Shown here one piece after another: positions 1-10,372 of a stretch of 64,000 bases of DNA. The stretch's first letter is position 1, and each line of letters starts with the position of its first letter. A model generated the notes under the pieces. The model was not told the DNA's origin, ran no database searches, and was given only the letters and a program-made list of their open reading frames with translations. The DNA lies in the NCBI GenBank assembly GCA_965223435.1, contig CBDCWQ010000021.1:434001-498000 (forward strand), given 5' to 3'. The translations under genes and the position numbers were made by a program. The DNA comes from CBDCWQ01 sp965223435. GTDB taxonomy: Bacteria; Myxococcota; Kuafuiibacteriia; Kuafuiibacteriales; Kuafuiibacteriaceae.

Positions 1-1
1 C

Positions 2-2827
2 AATCAGCTGACGGGGCAAACGACACAGCCGATGGTGGTGTTCCCGTTGGACGTGGACGGCGAGGGCCTGCGGGATGAGCGTGAGCTGTGGTTTCAGCTG
101 GAGCCCGAAGAAGAAACCTCTGAAGGGATTTTTCGCATCGAGAACACGACGAACCAGGATTTTGCGGTTGAGGTCGGCCACGAGGGGGGTTTTTCGGAGC
201 TCTCGTTTATTTCGTCGAGGGACGGTGCCCTCGAGGCGCGCGTCCTACCCGAAGGCTCCGCGGTCTCCGTCACGGTGCCGGCCACGGGAACAGTGGACGT
301 TTTGGTCCAAGTTCATCGTGAAAAGGCAGACTTTGCCTACAAGGGGCGCCTTGCCCTTGCTTTGCTCACGTTTGTCCATGGCGAGCGACGGGTGCAATGG
401 ACGCGAGCTCTGGTGGTCGAGCGTTCCCAAGACACCGCCGGCGTCGGCCTGGCCCTGGGTTGGCTCACACGCGCGCACGCGGTCGAAGAAACGCCGGAAC
501 TCGAAAACGGAACGGCCGAGAACCTCGTTCCTTCTTGGGTGCGAGAACTCGCCACATGGTGGGCGAAAAAGACCGTCTCCGATGATGAGTTCATTACGGC
601 CATTGAGTTTTTGATTACTGCCGAAATCATCCATGTGGAAACGTCGAAGGCCCAATCATCAACCGACCGCGTCATGCCGTCGTGGTTTCGGGAAAACGTG
701 CAATGGTTGGACCAAGGCCTGATCAGCGAGCTCGAGTTTCTTCGTGGCATCGAGCGGCTCGTTGATGAGGGCGTCATTGGCGTGAATGGGCCCAAAGAGC
801 CGGTGACCATAGAGGACCACAACCGCGACGCGCACCGCGTGATCTACGGACGTTTGGATGAGGTAGAAGAGAGCGTTTCTCTATACGAAAAACATGCTCG
901 CGAACATGAAGCCGCCCTTGGAGGGATGAACACCAAAGCCATGCCCAGGGCGTTCCGCGAATCCCTCGATGAAATGAAACAAATGGTTGCGTCCTTGAAA
1001 GAGAGCGCTCAGGCCCTACGCGTCCAGGTCGAGGCCGAAGAAGCCAAGTGGCAAGAGGCCAACGCGGCGGCGACCGATTCGGATGCCCTCTTGGGGGGCG
1101 ATTGGGCGAACGAACGTTTTGACGCTTTCTTGGAGGGCTCCGAGTGGTCATCGCGCTTATCGGCGGCGAAGGCGCGCGATGCGCTATTGGGTGATGTGGT
1201 GCTCGCGGTGGACGATGCTGGGTTCTTGGGGGCGGAGTGTGTCCGGGTCGAGAACGACTACACCCCAAGAGACTGTATTTGGCCATTTTGCTCGGAGCAG
1301 GCGAAGGTCGCGATTCTGTCATCGTGCGAGTTCAAGATAGGCTCCGCCGGAGACGGGGACCGCATTCTGATCGTGAATCTGGGGCCGAAGTCGGTGCCCT
1401 ATGTGAGCTACTTTTTCCATGTGCCTGAGTCAGGCGTCAAGACATCGCAGGGTGGACGCTTTGACGTGGGCGCGGTGGGTGAGTTCGGGTTCGTTTTGAC
1501 TCTTCAGTTGACCGACTCCTTTGTCGGCGTCGATGTGAGTGAACTGCTCCTTGTCTTTGAGAGTTTTCACCTTCTGAACGAAGAAAAGTCAGGCAGCCTC
1601 GGCGATGGAGAGCGGATGAACGATGCCATTCATGAGAGCTCTTTTATGTATCCCATCAAGATTCACGAGGACGCTTTGCTGTCCGGTTCGGGGGGCGACC
1701 TGATTCCCGCGGTTCCCGTGCCCGCCACGTCTGATGCCGTGATTGATCTGTTCGACCCGATGCTTGTTTGTGGCGGTGCGGGTCCGATTATCGAAGCGCA
1801 AGCTTCGTACGATGTCGGGCAGTACGGAGTCGAGGGGGGCTCCTACGGTGTCCAGATGGTCCTTTACGAAGACCGGGAGGGTGATGCTTTCCGGAGCCCC
1901 GGCTTTGTACCCCTTAGCGAACCTTCAGGGCAGGTGACACTTGTCGCCGAAGCCCTCGGAAGCATGAGGCGCGGCGGCATTCGGGCCACGTTGACCGACA
2001 AAGATCAAAACCCGATTGCGGTTGACTCGCAGCTCCTTGACTGGCCGTGGGTACAGATGACGGCTCCGAGCAAGTGGTCCTTTCTTCAGAAGGACTACCA
2101 AGTATCCGTCCAATGGGATTTGGGCTCCTGGCCTGAGCAAGATCTAGTCGTTTTGTACATCCTCGGAGGGGTCAAAGCGAATGGGTTTGAAGAAGAGATC
2201 ATGAGGGGAGAATTGGCAACCGACGGGGGTACGTCGGCAGAGCTCAGTTTTTCGTGGGAGGACGTGGCCGACGGACAGGCCCCTTCCGACTATACGGCGG
2301 TCTCCATGCATGCGTACCTGGCTGCACCTGGAGAGAGAAGATACTGTAGTTTCCCCACTTCGCTGTATCCGGCCTTCGAAGCCGACAAGGACTGTCGGTA
2401 TGAGGACCCAACGGGTGGAAAAAGCGTTCTCATTCAGGCGCCCTGCGTTTTGCACTATGTGCATGGCACTGGCGTGCCCTCCCCTCCGAAGTTCTTGACC
2501 ATGCACTATCCGTACGGGAGCAATCCGATCTACACGCTCGAAATGAGCGGTGTGGAAGGAATGGAGGCAAATCACTCTGAGAATGAACGAACCAATATCT
2601 ACGAGATCGTGTCGACGGAGCCGAAGCCGGGTCTTGGAACGTTGGAGGTGATCAACGATGAGACCCAGGCCAAGTATCAATTCTACATACTGGTCGAGGT
2701 CGCGGGTGAGGAGGAGCCCATCGTTTCGGAGGACTCACAGCTTGTTGCTCCGCCCCCAGAAACCACCCGAATTCTTGGCGAAGACTATGGTCCATTCCGC
2801 AAATCCGACAAGGCAGGCAACCTGTAG
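2..2827 (+). CDS. Large exported-type protein, 5' end cut by window; two W..W/F..I repeats
   Basis: The reading frame is open from base 2, upstream of the first ATG at base 32, so the true start lies outside the window. An N-terminal beta-rich Ig-like segment (about residues 1-140, counted from base 32) is followed by two repeats, at about residues 166-203 and 215-250. Each has the pattern PSW.(R)E...W....(I/V)S..EF...I..L(I/V)....I.V. This resembles the short PSW..N.A.WW..G.I.D..F..GI.(Y/F)LI motif that is common in thaumarchaeal surface proteins. A charged, probably coiled-coil region spans about residues 275-345, and the rest is beta-rich without a recognised family. The gene ends 12 bp before the convergent RHS gene. 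The function is unknown; a cell-surface or secreted role is inferred from the architecture only. Confidence 0.7.
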   Translation, partial: NQLTGQTTQPMVVFPLDVDGEGLRDERELWFQLEPEEETSEGIFRIENTTNQDFAVEVGHEGGFSELSFISSRDGALEARVLPEGSAVSVTVPATGTVDVLVQVHREKADFAYKGRLALALLTFVHGERRVQWTRALVVERSQDTAGVGLALGWLTRAHAVEETPELENGTAENLVPSWVRELATWWAKKTVSDDEFITAIEFLITAEIIHVETSKAQSSTDRVMPSWFRENVQWLDQGLISELEFLRGIERLVDEGVIGVNGPKEPVTIEDHNRDAHRVIYGRLDEVEESVSLYEKHAREHEAALGGMNTKAMPRAFRESLDEMKQMVASLKESAQALRVQVEAEEAKWQEANAAATDSDALLGGDWANERFDAFLEGSEWSSRLSAAKARDALLGDVVLAVDDAGFLGAECVRVENDYTPRDCIWPFCSEQAKVAILSSCEFKIGSAGDGDRILIVNLGPKSVPYVSYFFHVPESGVKTSQGGRFDVGAVGEFGFVLTLQLTDSFVGVDVSELLLVFESFHLLNEEKSGSLGDGERMNDAIHESSFMYPIKIHEDALLSGSGGDLIPAVPVPATSDAVIDLFDPMLVCGGAGPIIEAQASYDVGQYGVEGGSYGVQMVLYEDREGDAFRSPGFVPLSEPSGQVTLVAEALGSMRRGGIRATLTDKDQNPIAVDSQLLDWPWVQMTAPSKWSFLQKDYQVSVQWDLGSWPEQDLVVLYILGGVKANGFEEEIMRGELATDGGTSAELSFSWEDVADGQAPSDYTAVSMHAYLAAPGERRYCSFPTSLYPAFEADKDCRYEDPTGGKSVLIQAPCVLHYVHGTGVPSPPKFLTMHYPYGSNPIYTLEMSGVEGMEANHSENERTNIYEIVSTEPKPGLGTLEVINDETQAKYQFYILVEVAGEEEPIVSEDSQLVAPPPETTRILGEDYGPFRKSDKAGNL

Positions 2828-2839
2828 CTCTAGACGCTT

Positions 2840-5800
2840 TTAGCGGCCAACAAACTCACGCTCGGTGATGCGAAGGTACGCCTCATAGCTTTTGCCCGCA
2901 TGATGCCGACCCAGGTCCACGGCAGCCTCTGAGGGATCTAAGAGGCGAAGTGTCCGATCGAGGCGTTTGGTCAATCCGCTTGGGTTGTAGTGCGTGGTCC
3001 CCTTTCGGTCGATGTAAATCTCGTCCCCAGCATCTCCGTGCGTCAGCCATCTCGCGATCGACCCAACATTGGGGATGAAATCCATGTTGTGTACGGTTCG
3101 AAAGAATCCGGACCCACTCTCTTCGAGTGTCCTCGCAAAGGAGGCTGCAAACCTCGGGTTCCCAACCGGGGGCTGCCCGATGGTATAGGTCGAAGTGATG
3201 GGGAGGTCGCGCTTGAGGCCGTATAGAGAGAAAAGAGCAGCTAAGGCCCCTCCCAGGCTGTGCCCGGCAACGAAGATCTTAAAACCGTTCGGGTCGCGCT
3301 GCCGGTAGTCTTCGATGTTTTGTAGAACCTGAGCTTTCAGAGCGAGAAACTGCGCAAAAAAACCGACATGTACCCGTGCGCCCAGGGTGCGAAAATGAAG
3401 TGGTGCATGGACGGTGAGGCCCGTGAGGTCGACAGCTATATCCTTCCAACCCGCGGTCCCACGAAAGGAAACCAGAGCGGTTTTGGTTCTTGGATCGTAC
3501 GCAGTGAATGCCTGGGCGCTGATCGAGGGTACGGCGAGAAATCGAATGTCTTCGAAGCCTAGGGCTTCAGCTTTTCGGCGGACTTCGGGTTCGGCTTCGT
3601 ACGAAATTCGTGATGCGACTGCGGCCAAGTGTGCGTTGGCAGGGTTGAACGCGCGGTCCTCCGGGTCCCACGGAACGCTCGTTGCAGAGCCAAGGGTCGC
3701 GATGGATTCGGCGGTGGCGCCTAGGGCGTCGATGTGATTGATCGGATCGTTGGCGAAGGCGGTGAACACATTGAGGCCTCCTGCTTCGCCAAGCGGGTCT
3801 TGGCTCAGCCAACGTCCTTGGCTAGGATCGTAGGTTCGGAGACCAAAGTCGTATAGCTCTGTTTGAAAGTCGTAGACTTTTGTTGAAAACAGAAATGGGT
3901 TTACGTTTTTGCTGGGTGCTCCGAAGTTGTTGATGGCAATGACTCTTCCAAAGGGCGAGTAGTCGTAGGTCATGGCCACTGAGCCGGATCCGTCGACCAG
4001 CGTTCGCACATTGCCTCCGCGGTCCGTCACCGGGTAGAAGCTTTGTCCTTCGTGTCCAAGAGCTGCAAGACCCCCAACACCGTGGAATCCATCCAGCGTT
4101 CCCGAAAGGTCTGGTCCCCAAAGGTAGGTGGAAGCAAGTTCTTGAGTCTTTGCATTATAGACCGCGATGATTCGGCGATTGTCATAGATATATCTTTGGT
4201 CACGATGAGGGGTCGCTGGATATGCGCCCTCATCGGCGCTCCACTTCCACAGCTTTCTTGCGATACGTCGCCCAAAAGCGTCATATTCGTAGGTCGTTTT
4301 GAACCGCAGCGGAGATTCAACCGATTGAAGCCTTCCCTCAGGTGTCCACGTATATTCATGGTATGCATCTTCGGTTCGATATCCGGCGGATGCATGCATC
4401 GGCGTTTCGTCGCCAAAGGGGACAATAACATCGATGGTTGAGGTTCCTACCGTATCTACACCAAGGCCGGGGAGGGCGATGGTGAAAGCCAGTTCAACCG
4501 TCTGGCCTGGAAGGGCAAGACCAGATTCCAGTCGATAGTAGAATATGGAGCCTGTGCGCTCGACTGAATCGTCTTCAACCAACATTTGGTTCGAGGCTTT
4601 TTCGACAGCACTTACCGTCACGATCGCATCTGGGTGAGCCGTGCCCGAGATTTCTATGTGACCGCTTGCGGTGGCTTGGAGGTAAAAGTTCCGATCACCC
4701 GTGACGTAGTTGTCGGGGGCGTCATCATTTCCGCCCTGAGTTCTATTTCCAATTTCATCGTAGCGATACGAGACGCTGCGTCCCTCCACCGGTTGCTGAC
4801 CGCTGCTGCTTGGCAGGACCATGGCCGTAGATGTAAGCTGGTTGCGCGCATCGTAGCCATAGCTGATCTGGGACTCGATGGCTTCAAAAGAATCAAACGC
4901 AGTTTGGGTGACCAGGCTGACCCGATCTAGGGGGTCGTAGCTGTAGACGTGTTTCAGGAAAGTGACGTTGGTGCTGGGCTCTGAGGGGCGGCTGTAAACG
5001 CTTGTCTGCCGCCCGTTTGCATCGTAGCCGATCGTGGTTTTGGCCACGGCGTTCTCGGATGAGAATTGCCCAATTTCGGTAACTCTTTTGGTTCCTGGCT
5101 CATACGCGTAGACCGCTTTTCTTGGGCCTTCTTTGGCCATGGTGAGGCGCCCAGAAGCATCATACTCGTAATCGTAGTGTTTTGAGGGCGTTCCGTCTTG
5201 TTCAAGTGAGATGCGGGTCATTCTGCCAGAGGCGTCATAACCTCGGACCAGTGCCATTCCCGGAACCTGTGGGACCGATTCGCGGTGGACTTGGTTGTTC
5301 GGGGTGTACGTGAAGGACATGTTTCCGAGTGACTTGGTCCTCCCTGCCGAATCGACAGCGACCGGGACTTCGCGGACAACCTCGCCCTGTGGGTTGAGAC
5401 TGCGAATGGAAGATAACAAACCGGCGGCATCGTAGCTGTGTTCTGAGAGCAATCTGTCGGAAGCATTGGGTTCCCCTTTGGTTCGCGACTTGACCCTTCC
5501 GCCGGGTGTGTAGCGCACTCTCTCGATGACCGTGCCATTCACCGACTTTTGGTGTTGACCGTGATCCCCGTGCCAAGAAGTGACATCATCGGGTCCTTCG
5601 ACCGTTCGCTTCCAGCTAAAGCTTGGGAGTCCCAGACCGTCGTAGTCAAGGTTGAATGGGTGTTGCCCCGGGCCAGAGGCCTCCATAGAGCCTCCATCAG
5701 CGGACCAATTGAACGAGCGCGTGGTGCCCCCTGGTAGAGAAACCTGCGTAGGTCGTCCATTGTGGTTGTATGAAAGCGCGGTCGTTTCGCCGGCATTTTT

Positions 5801-8800
5801 TGCCACCGATTGAGGAAAACCAGCGCCGTCAAGTTCAAAGCTTGTGGTCCCTTCGGGGGAGGTTTGGGCCGTGGATCGACCGAAGGTGTCGTATTGAAGA
5901 GATACCAGCTCGACAGGGTCGCTGCCATCCACGATTTGGACGGCGGACTGGAGTCTGCCGTGTTCGAAGTGCTCCTTGACGCTTTGGCCATCTGACGTCG
6001 TGGTCACGGCATCCCAGGCGCCATGGGTCGCCGGCGTTCTCTGGGTTTTCCATTTTTGTACACCGGCCTCCGTGTACCAACGCTGAAGGCCGTTTACGCC
6101 CGTGTACTCGACGGTTTCGAAGGCCTCTGGTCCGGTCCCTACGATTTTCCGTTTGAAAAACACCGGGACTTCTTCGCGGAGCGTTAGACCCTGCTCAAAG
6201 GTCACCACCACATCGCGGGGGTCCTCACCGCCTTCATCATCGATGATTCCGTTTCCATTTCGGTCGAGGGCTCGTTTGATCGTTTTTCCTTGGGAGTTGT
6301 ACGCGAATAAGGTGACGACGCCATCCCCGTCGACCTCTCGGGTCACTCGACCCATGGGGTCAAACTGACGCTGGAGTACGGTAACGGTTCCGTGGAGGGT
6401 AGAGCTTTGGGTGACCATTTTTGTTTTGCCAAGACCATTGACGTACGTTCGGGTCTTGTAGGTAAGATTGCCTTGTGCGTCGGGCCTTTGTTCTTCCGCC
6501 CAAGCCCCTTCGGTATCGGCTCCATAGTCGTAGGCGACCGTGGTCGAGGGTTGGTCGCTGTTGGCCTCCAGCGTTTCGACCAATCGTAAACGCCCATCGA
6601 GGTAACGGTGTTCGAATTGTTTGGAGCCATCGGGAAAGGTGGTTTCCTTCGTTGGCCCCGCGAGAGCTTGATCGCCAGATAGGGGCACAAAAGTACCGGC
6701 CGGGTGAAAGATGTGCAACGTGGTTTGACCGCGGCCGTCGGTGCTGCTCCGAAGGCGGCCCAGGGCATCATAAGTCGCCTGGGTCACGATATCGCCATCG
6801 TCTGAACTCTTGACGGTTTTGGTTACATTTCCGAGCGCGTCGTAGCCAAACGTGGTGGTGACACCGAGACGCTTCACGGTTTTCACCTGGCCGAGCGGCG
6901 TATAGGTGTATTCGGATTCGATACCTTGGCGATCGATTCGTTTTGTCGGACCCAGATGCCAGTGAAGGCCCTCCAAGGTCTCAACAGTTCCATCTGACCA
7001 AGAAAACTTCGAAGCTCGACCCCACGCATCAAACCCGTCCGCAGTCATTTCGTCGAGTGTCCAGGTAGAGGTTGTTGAACTATCGGGGGCTTTGCCCGTC
7101 CCCTGGGCCAGATAGCTTGTTTTTTGTCCCCATGGGCCGAATTCAGTGGTCTGGACGATGGTGGTTCCTTGTTTCGTTCGAGAAACGCTAGCAACACTTG
7201 CGCTGTCTTTTGTCGTCACGCCGATGAACTCAGCATTGCGCTTCCCGCGCGTCCGGTGGACCTCGTCTCCGTCTTGGGTCTCACGCATATGGGTCGCAAT
7301 GTGGGGCGATGTCCAAGATGGGGTCTGACCGGACGCCTCGTAGTGCCGCGTCTCCGATTCATATCCGCGATATGCGTGATAGGCGTAACCGGTTACTTGT
7401 CCTCTCTCTTTGGTTACAACGGAACGTGGGCGCTCGACCATGCGTTCACTCTTCTTGGGATCCCCATCAGGAGCCTTTTCCTCGTACCCGAGTACAATCA
7501 CTTCCATGCTATCTTCTTCGGCTGGCGTCCCGTCTTGGTTCTCAGAAGGGGTGTTTTTGCTTGGACGCTTGATCTTGGTGACCCATCCCGTCATGGGATG
7601 ATGCTCATATGCTTCCCACCGACCGTCTGGATAGACCACTTTCTTGAGGCTGGAGGATTTGAGCACTCTTGTCTTGGAATAGCGGCCTTCCGCCTCACTG
7701 TAGGTGAATGTTGTGGGCGGCTCGAACAGACCGTCGAGGCCATGCCTGACGCTGGCCACATAACCCGCGGGTGTGAAGATCGTCTCGGTCGACCAACTCC
7801 CGCCATCGCCCGGAAGCGTCGAGCTGATGATATTGGCAGCTTTGCTGAACTTGATCGATGTGTCCGGCGTCGCCCCTCGATGGATCACCCCATTGATGAG
7901 TTCATAGTTCATGCTTGGGTCGTCCTTGCTCAACTTGGTGACCCGCCCCTGTTCGTCGTAGTGGAACGCGGTGCTTTTTTCCCCTCCGTGGCTAAAGACC
8001 CTACGCACGGTTGTTATGCGACCTTCTTCCCAGTCGACATACCAGTCAATGTTTGTCCCCGGCGTCTCCCCGAAGCCCTCCGTAAATACCGGTTCGTCTG
8101 CACGATCGAAACGCGGGCCATTCTTTCGCGGATAGTCATGAGACCGGCCCTCGGCATCCAGAATCCCGTAAATTCGTCCGTAATGATGTGAGGTATATGG
8201 GTTTAACTTGTCCCCACGGAACTGGTGCACGATGCCGGAGGCGAACTTGAGGTGGAAATTGAGATCGTCTTGAACATTGGGCGTGGTATCGAGTAGGACG
8301 TATGTCCGGTCTGCATTGATTCCGATTGGGTGTCCAAAAGAGTCAAACGTGTTGCGCTCGGGCCTCCATGGGAATTCAAAGCTGACCACATTACCTCTCG
8401 GTCTCACCACTGCGAATCGCTTGATACGAACCCCGTTTTGATTGATCAAAACCTCAGGAATCACGCGCGTGTGGCCGCTGTAGACCACATAGTGACCATC
8501 ACCTACGATGTCGTCACGGCGAACGGTGTTTTCCATGTAGCGCGACCGACGTGACAAGCCGCCTTGGTGAAGGTAGTGAGCCGCGCGAATCGAGCCTGCT
8601 CCGGATGCGCCGAGTGGGATAAACACCTGGGGTTCACTCCACTCAGGCTGAAAAGTCATGACACCACCCGCGCGGGCGGCTTCGGTCAAGTCAAACCCAA
8701 CGTCAACGAGATCATCACGGTCCGTGTCACGAATCTGATCGAGACTATGTTCGAATTCTACGGAGAAGGGAGCATCCGGAATGGGTTCCAAGGACCCCAT

Positions 8801-10228
8801 GCTGTAAACCGAGACTCCACTGAGGGGCCTCACAACACGATTCGCACGGGGAAGTTCGGTGGGTGGGGCAGCGAGGTCGAGGTACTCGTCAGGAACGACG
8901 TAATCGCTCTCGACCGAAAGCGTACCAGCAGCCAGATTCTGACTTTCTCCGAGCTTCACCCATTCTTCTGACCAATCATCGGTGCCAAACAGAGACCACC
9001 GACGAACAAAAAATTCTACGTGCTTGGGGTGCTGCGGTTCTCGAAGCGTAACCCGGTGCCGACCGGTATACGTTCTCTGCTCCGCGATGTTTGTACCCAT
9101 ACTGCTATGGGCGCCATAAATGGAAAACACAAGTGGATCATGTGCGTCGTCTGGCATATCTTCGCGTTTCGAACTTACGTGCTCCGCGTCGAGTTCTCCG
9201 TCGACAAGACGTCGATACCGATGGTTTGTATCTATTCTCTGGCTGCCGTTCAATACATCCCAATCCGACCATATGGGCGTCACGAGGTGATGCAGAGAAT
9301 CAACCATTGCCTTCATTTCCACGAGTTGTTCTCGCGTGATAAGGTTGTTGGGCCAAAGCTCCCCTTCGACTCGGCTTGCGGCCACGACCGGGAGCTCCGA
9401 TCCAGCGATCGATAACTCACCTGTGGATAGAACTGTCCAATCACTTGCTCCGGATCCAAGAATGGCCGCAAGCAAACTGTGATCCTGCCACGCCGTACCA
9501 AGAAGCTCGCTCTGCGAACCGTGCCAGTCACCGAAACCAGCGGCATTCGGGTTAACAAAGTAGGGCATCTTGGAACGGTGGGTATGCGGGACATCCAAGT
9601 CCTGGAGGATATCCGTCTTCAGAAGGCGCAAATGGCTCGTCAGATCCGTCTCCTGAAGACTCGGCACGGTGTCTCTGAGACTTGAAGGACGACCCACTGT
9701 ATCGTTGGAGGTGTGAAACTTACTGTCCATGTTCTTGTCTAGGAAGAAAAGTCCATTCTGTCGACCCCGAACACCTTCGCTCGGTTCCCCCCTCACAGTG
9801 AGGTCGACTGCGGATTCAAAGGTTCCATTGTCGTTCGTATCCAGCCACACCGGACTTGTGCCCCCATACTGGCCCGGAGCACCCGACGCCACCTCCGATG
9901 AGGGTCCCCATACGGGTTCGTAGTAGAGCCTCGGGTCACGAAGTACCGGGCGGCGGCCAAGAGACCTCGCTTGCATTGCGGGAATCAGATGGTCTCGAAC
10001 CCAAGCCTTGTACGGTTCGGGAAGCACTTGCCCAAAAACAAAATGCATCTCGGGTGCGGGCACCAAAACTGGGGATGTCGTGTTCTGGTTCTGGTTTGGG
10101 TGGCGCTCACCGCAAGCCAACAGGCCAAGCAACGAGACTAAAAGCACGACGGGATGCGAAACACGGTCGGTCAACCGTTGAAATGACAAGATGCGGTTGG
10201 CTATTTGTTCAAATGAAAGTTTCATCAT
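2840..10228 (-). CDS. RHS/YD-repeat lipoprotein with C-terminal class 3 lipase domain
   Basis: A 2462-aa protein starting at tandem ATG codons behind AAGGAAAA. The N-terminus is a lipoprotein signal with lipobox LLAC, so export and lipidation are expected. Residues ~50-760 are unassigned; ~770-2170 hold many YD repeats ending in the RHS core signature (SQDPLGEAGGLN, ~2143). An Ig-like insert interrupts the last YD block. Residues ~2200-2462 form a lipase_3 alpha/beta-hydrolase: nucleophile elbow GHSLGG (~2324), a candidate Asp in NMDFIPNVG, and a C-terminal His in the HHAGKSYEAYL stretch, giving a plausible catalytic triad. RHS shells generally enclose a variable C-terminal toxin, so this lipase may be the effector tip; that is inference. 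No immunity-like small gene is seen on its 3' side. Confidence 0.9.
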   Translation of the reverse strand: MMKLSFEQIANRILSFQRLTDRVSHPVVLLVSLLGLLACGERHPNQNQNTTSPVLVPAPEMHFVFGQVLPEPYKAWVRDHLIPAMQARSLGRRPVLRDPRLYYEPVWGPSSEVASGAPGQYGGTSPVWLDTNDNGTFESAVDLTVRGEPSEGVRGRQNGLFFLDKNMDSKFHTSNDTVGRPSSLRDTVPSLQETDLTSHLRLLKTDILQDLDVPHTHRSKMPYFVNPNAAGFGDWHGSQSELLGTAWQDHSLLAAILGSGASDWTVLSTGELSIAGSELPVVAASRVEGELWPNNLITREQLVEMKAMVDSLHHLVTPIWSDWDVLNGSQRIDTNHRYRRLVDGELDAEHVSSKREDMPDDAHDPLVFSIYGAHSSMGTNIAEQRTYTGRHRVTLREPQHPKHVEFFVRRWSLFGTDDWSEEWVKLGESQNLAAGTLSVESDYVVPDEYLDLAAPPTELPRANRVVRPLSGVSVYSMGSLEPIPDAPFSVEFEHSLDQIRDTDRDDLVDVGFDLTEAARAGGVMTFQPEWSEPQVFIPLGASGAGSIRAAHYLHQGGLSRRSRYMENTVRRDDIVGDGHYVVYSGHTRVIPEVLINQNGVRIKRFAVVRPRGNVVSFEFPWRPERNTFDSFGHPIGINADRTYVLLDTTPNVQDDLNFHLKFASGIVHQFRGDKLNPYTSHHYGRIYGILDAEGRSHDYPRKNGPRFDRADEPVFTEGFGETPGTNIDWYVDWEEGRITTVRRVFSHGGEKSTAFHYDEQGRVTKLSKDDPSMNYELINGVIHRGATPDTSIKFSKAANIISSTLPGDGGSWSTETIFTPAGYVASVRHGLDGLFEPPTTFTYSEAEGRYSKTRVLKSSSLKKVVYPDGRWEAYEHHPMTGWVTKIKRPSKNTPSENQDGTPAEEDSMEVIVLGYEEKAPDGDPKKSERMVERPRSVVTKERGQVTGYAYHAYRGYESETRHYEASGQTPSWTSPHIATHMRETQDGDEVHRTRGKRNAEFIGVTTKDSASVASVSRTKQGTTIVQTTEFGPWGQKTSYLAQGTGKAPDSSTTSTWTLDEMTADGFDAWGRASKFSWSDGTVETLEGLHWHLGPTKRIDRQGIESEYTYTPLGQVKTVKRLGVTTTFGYDALGNVTKTVKSSDDGDIVTQATYDALGRLRSSTDGRGQTTLHIFHPAGTFVPLSGDQALAGPTKETTFPDGSKQFEHRYLDGRLRLVETLEANSDQPSTTVAYDYGADTEGAWAEEQRPDAQGNLTYKTRTYVNGLGKTKMVTQSSTLHGTVTVLQRQFDPMGRVTREVDGDGVVTLFAYNSQGKTIKRALDRNGNGIIDDEGGEDPRDVVVTFEQGLTLREEVPVFFKRKIVGTGPEAFETVEYTGVNGLQRWYTEAGVQKWKTQRTPATHGAWDAVTTTSDGQSVKEHFEHGRLQSAVQIVDGSDPVELVSLQYDTFGRSTAQTSPEGTTSFELDGAGFPQSVAKNAGETTALSYNHNGRPTQVSLPGGTTRSFNWSADGGSMEASGPGQHPFNLDYDGLGLPSFSWKRTVEGPDDVTSWHGDHGQHQKSVNGTVIERVRYTPGGRVKSRTKGEPNASDRLLSEHSYDAAGLLSSIRSLNPQGEVVREVPVAVDSAGRTKSLGNMSFTYTPNNQVHRESVPQVPGMALVRGYDASGRMTRISLEQDGTPSKHYDYEYDASGRLTMAKEGPRKAVYAYEPGTKRVTEIGQFSSENAVAKTTIGYDANGRQTSVYSRPSEPSTNVTFLKHVYSYDPLDRVSLVTQTAFDSFEAIESQISYGYDARNQLTSTAMVLPSSSGQQPVEGRSVSYRYDEIGNRTQGGNDDAPDNYVTGDRNFYLQATASGHIEISGTAHPDAIVTVSAVEKASNQMLVEDDSVERTGSIFYYRLESGLALPGQTVELAFTIALPGLGVDTVGTSTIDVIVPFGDETPMHASAGYRTEDAYHEYTWTPEGRLQSVESPLRFKTTYEYDAFGRRIARKLWKWSADEGAYPATPHRDQRYIYDNRRIIAVYNAKTQELASTYLWGPDLSGTLDGFHGVGGLAALGHEGQSFYPVTDRGGNVRTLVDGSGSVAMTYDYSPFGRVIAINNFGAPSKNVNPFLFSTKVYDFQTELYDFGLRTYDPSQGRWLSQDPLGEAGGLNVFTAFANDPINHIDALGATAESIATLGSATSVPWDPEDRAFNPANAHLAAVASRISYEAEPEVRRKAEALGFEDIRFLAVPSISAQAFTAYDPRTKTALVSFRGTAGWKDIAVDLTGLTVHAPLHFRTLGARVHVGFFAQFLALKAQVLQNIEDYRQRDPNGFKIFVAGHSLGGALAALFSLYGLKRDLPITSTYTIGQPPVGNPRFAASFARTLEESGSGFFRTVHNMDFIPNVGSIARWLTHGDAGDEIYIDRKGTTHYNPSGLTKRLDRTLRLLDPSEAAVDLGRHHAGKSYEAYLRITEREFVGR

Positions 10229-10372
10229 TGAGTTTTCCTTTTCAAGACTAGGAATTGAGACTTCAGGGGAAGGCTATTGGGCTGGGGACCACGCGCTAAA
10301 GCGAGGGTCGCTCTTTTGCAAATCACCTTGGACGTGTTCTGTTTCGTGAACGCTTCACAGAAACCGTGGCGG

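Noticed and set aside
7124..8191. 355-codon plus-strand frame opposite the RHS gene
   Set aside because: It is the mirror of a strongly supported coding region, with no family motifs and no ribosome-binding site.
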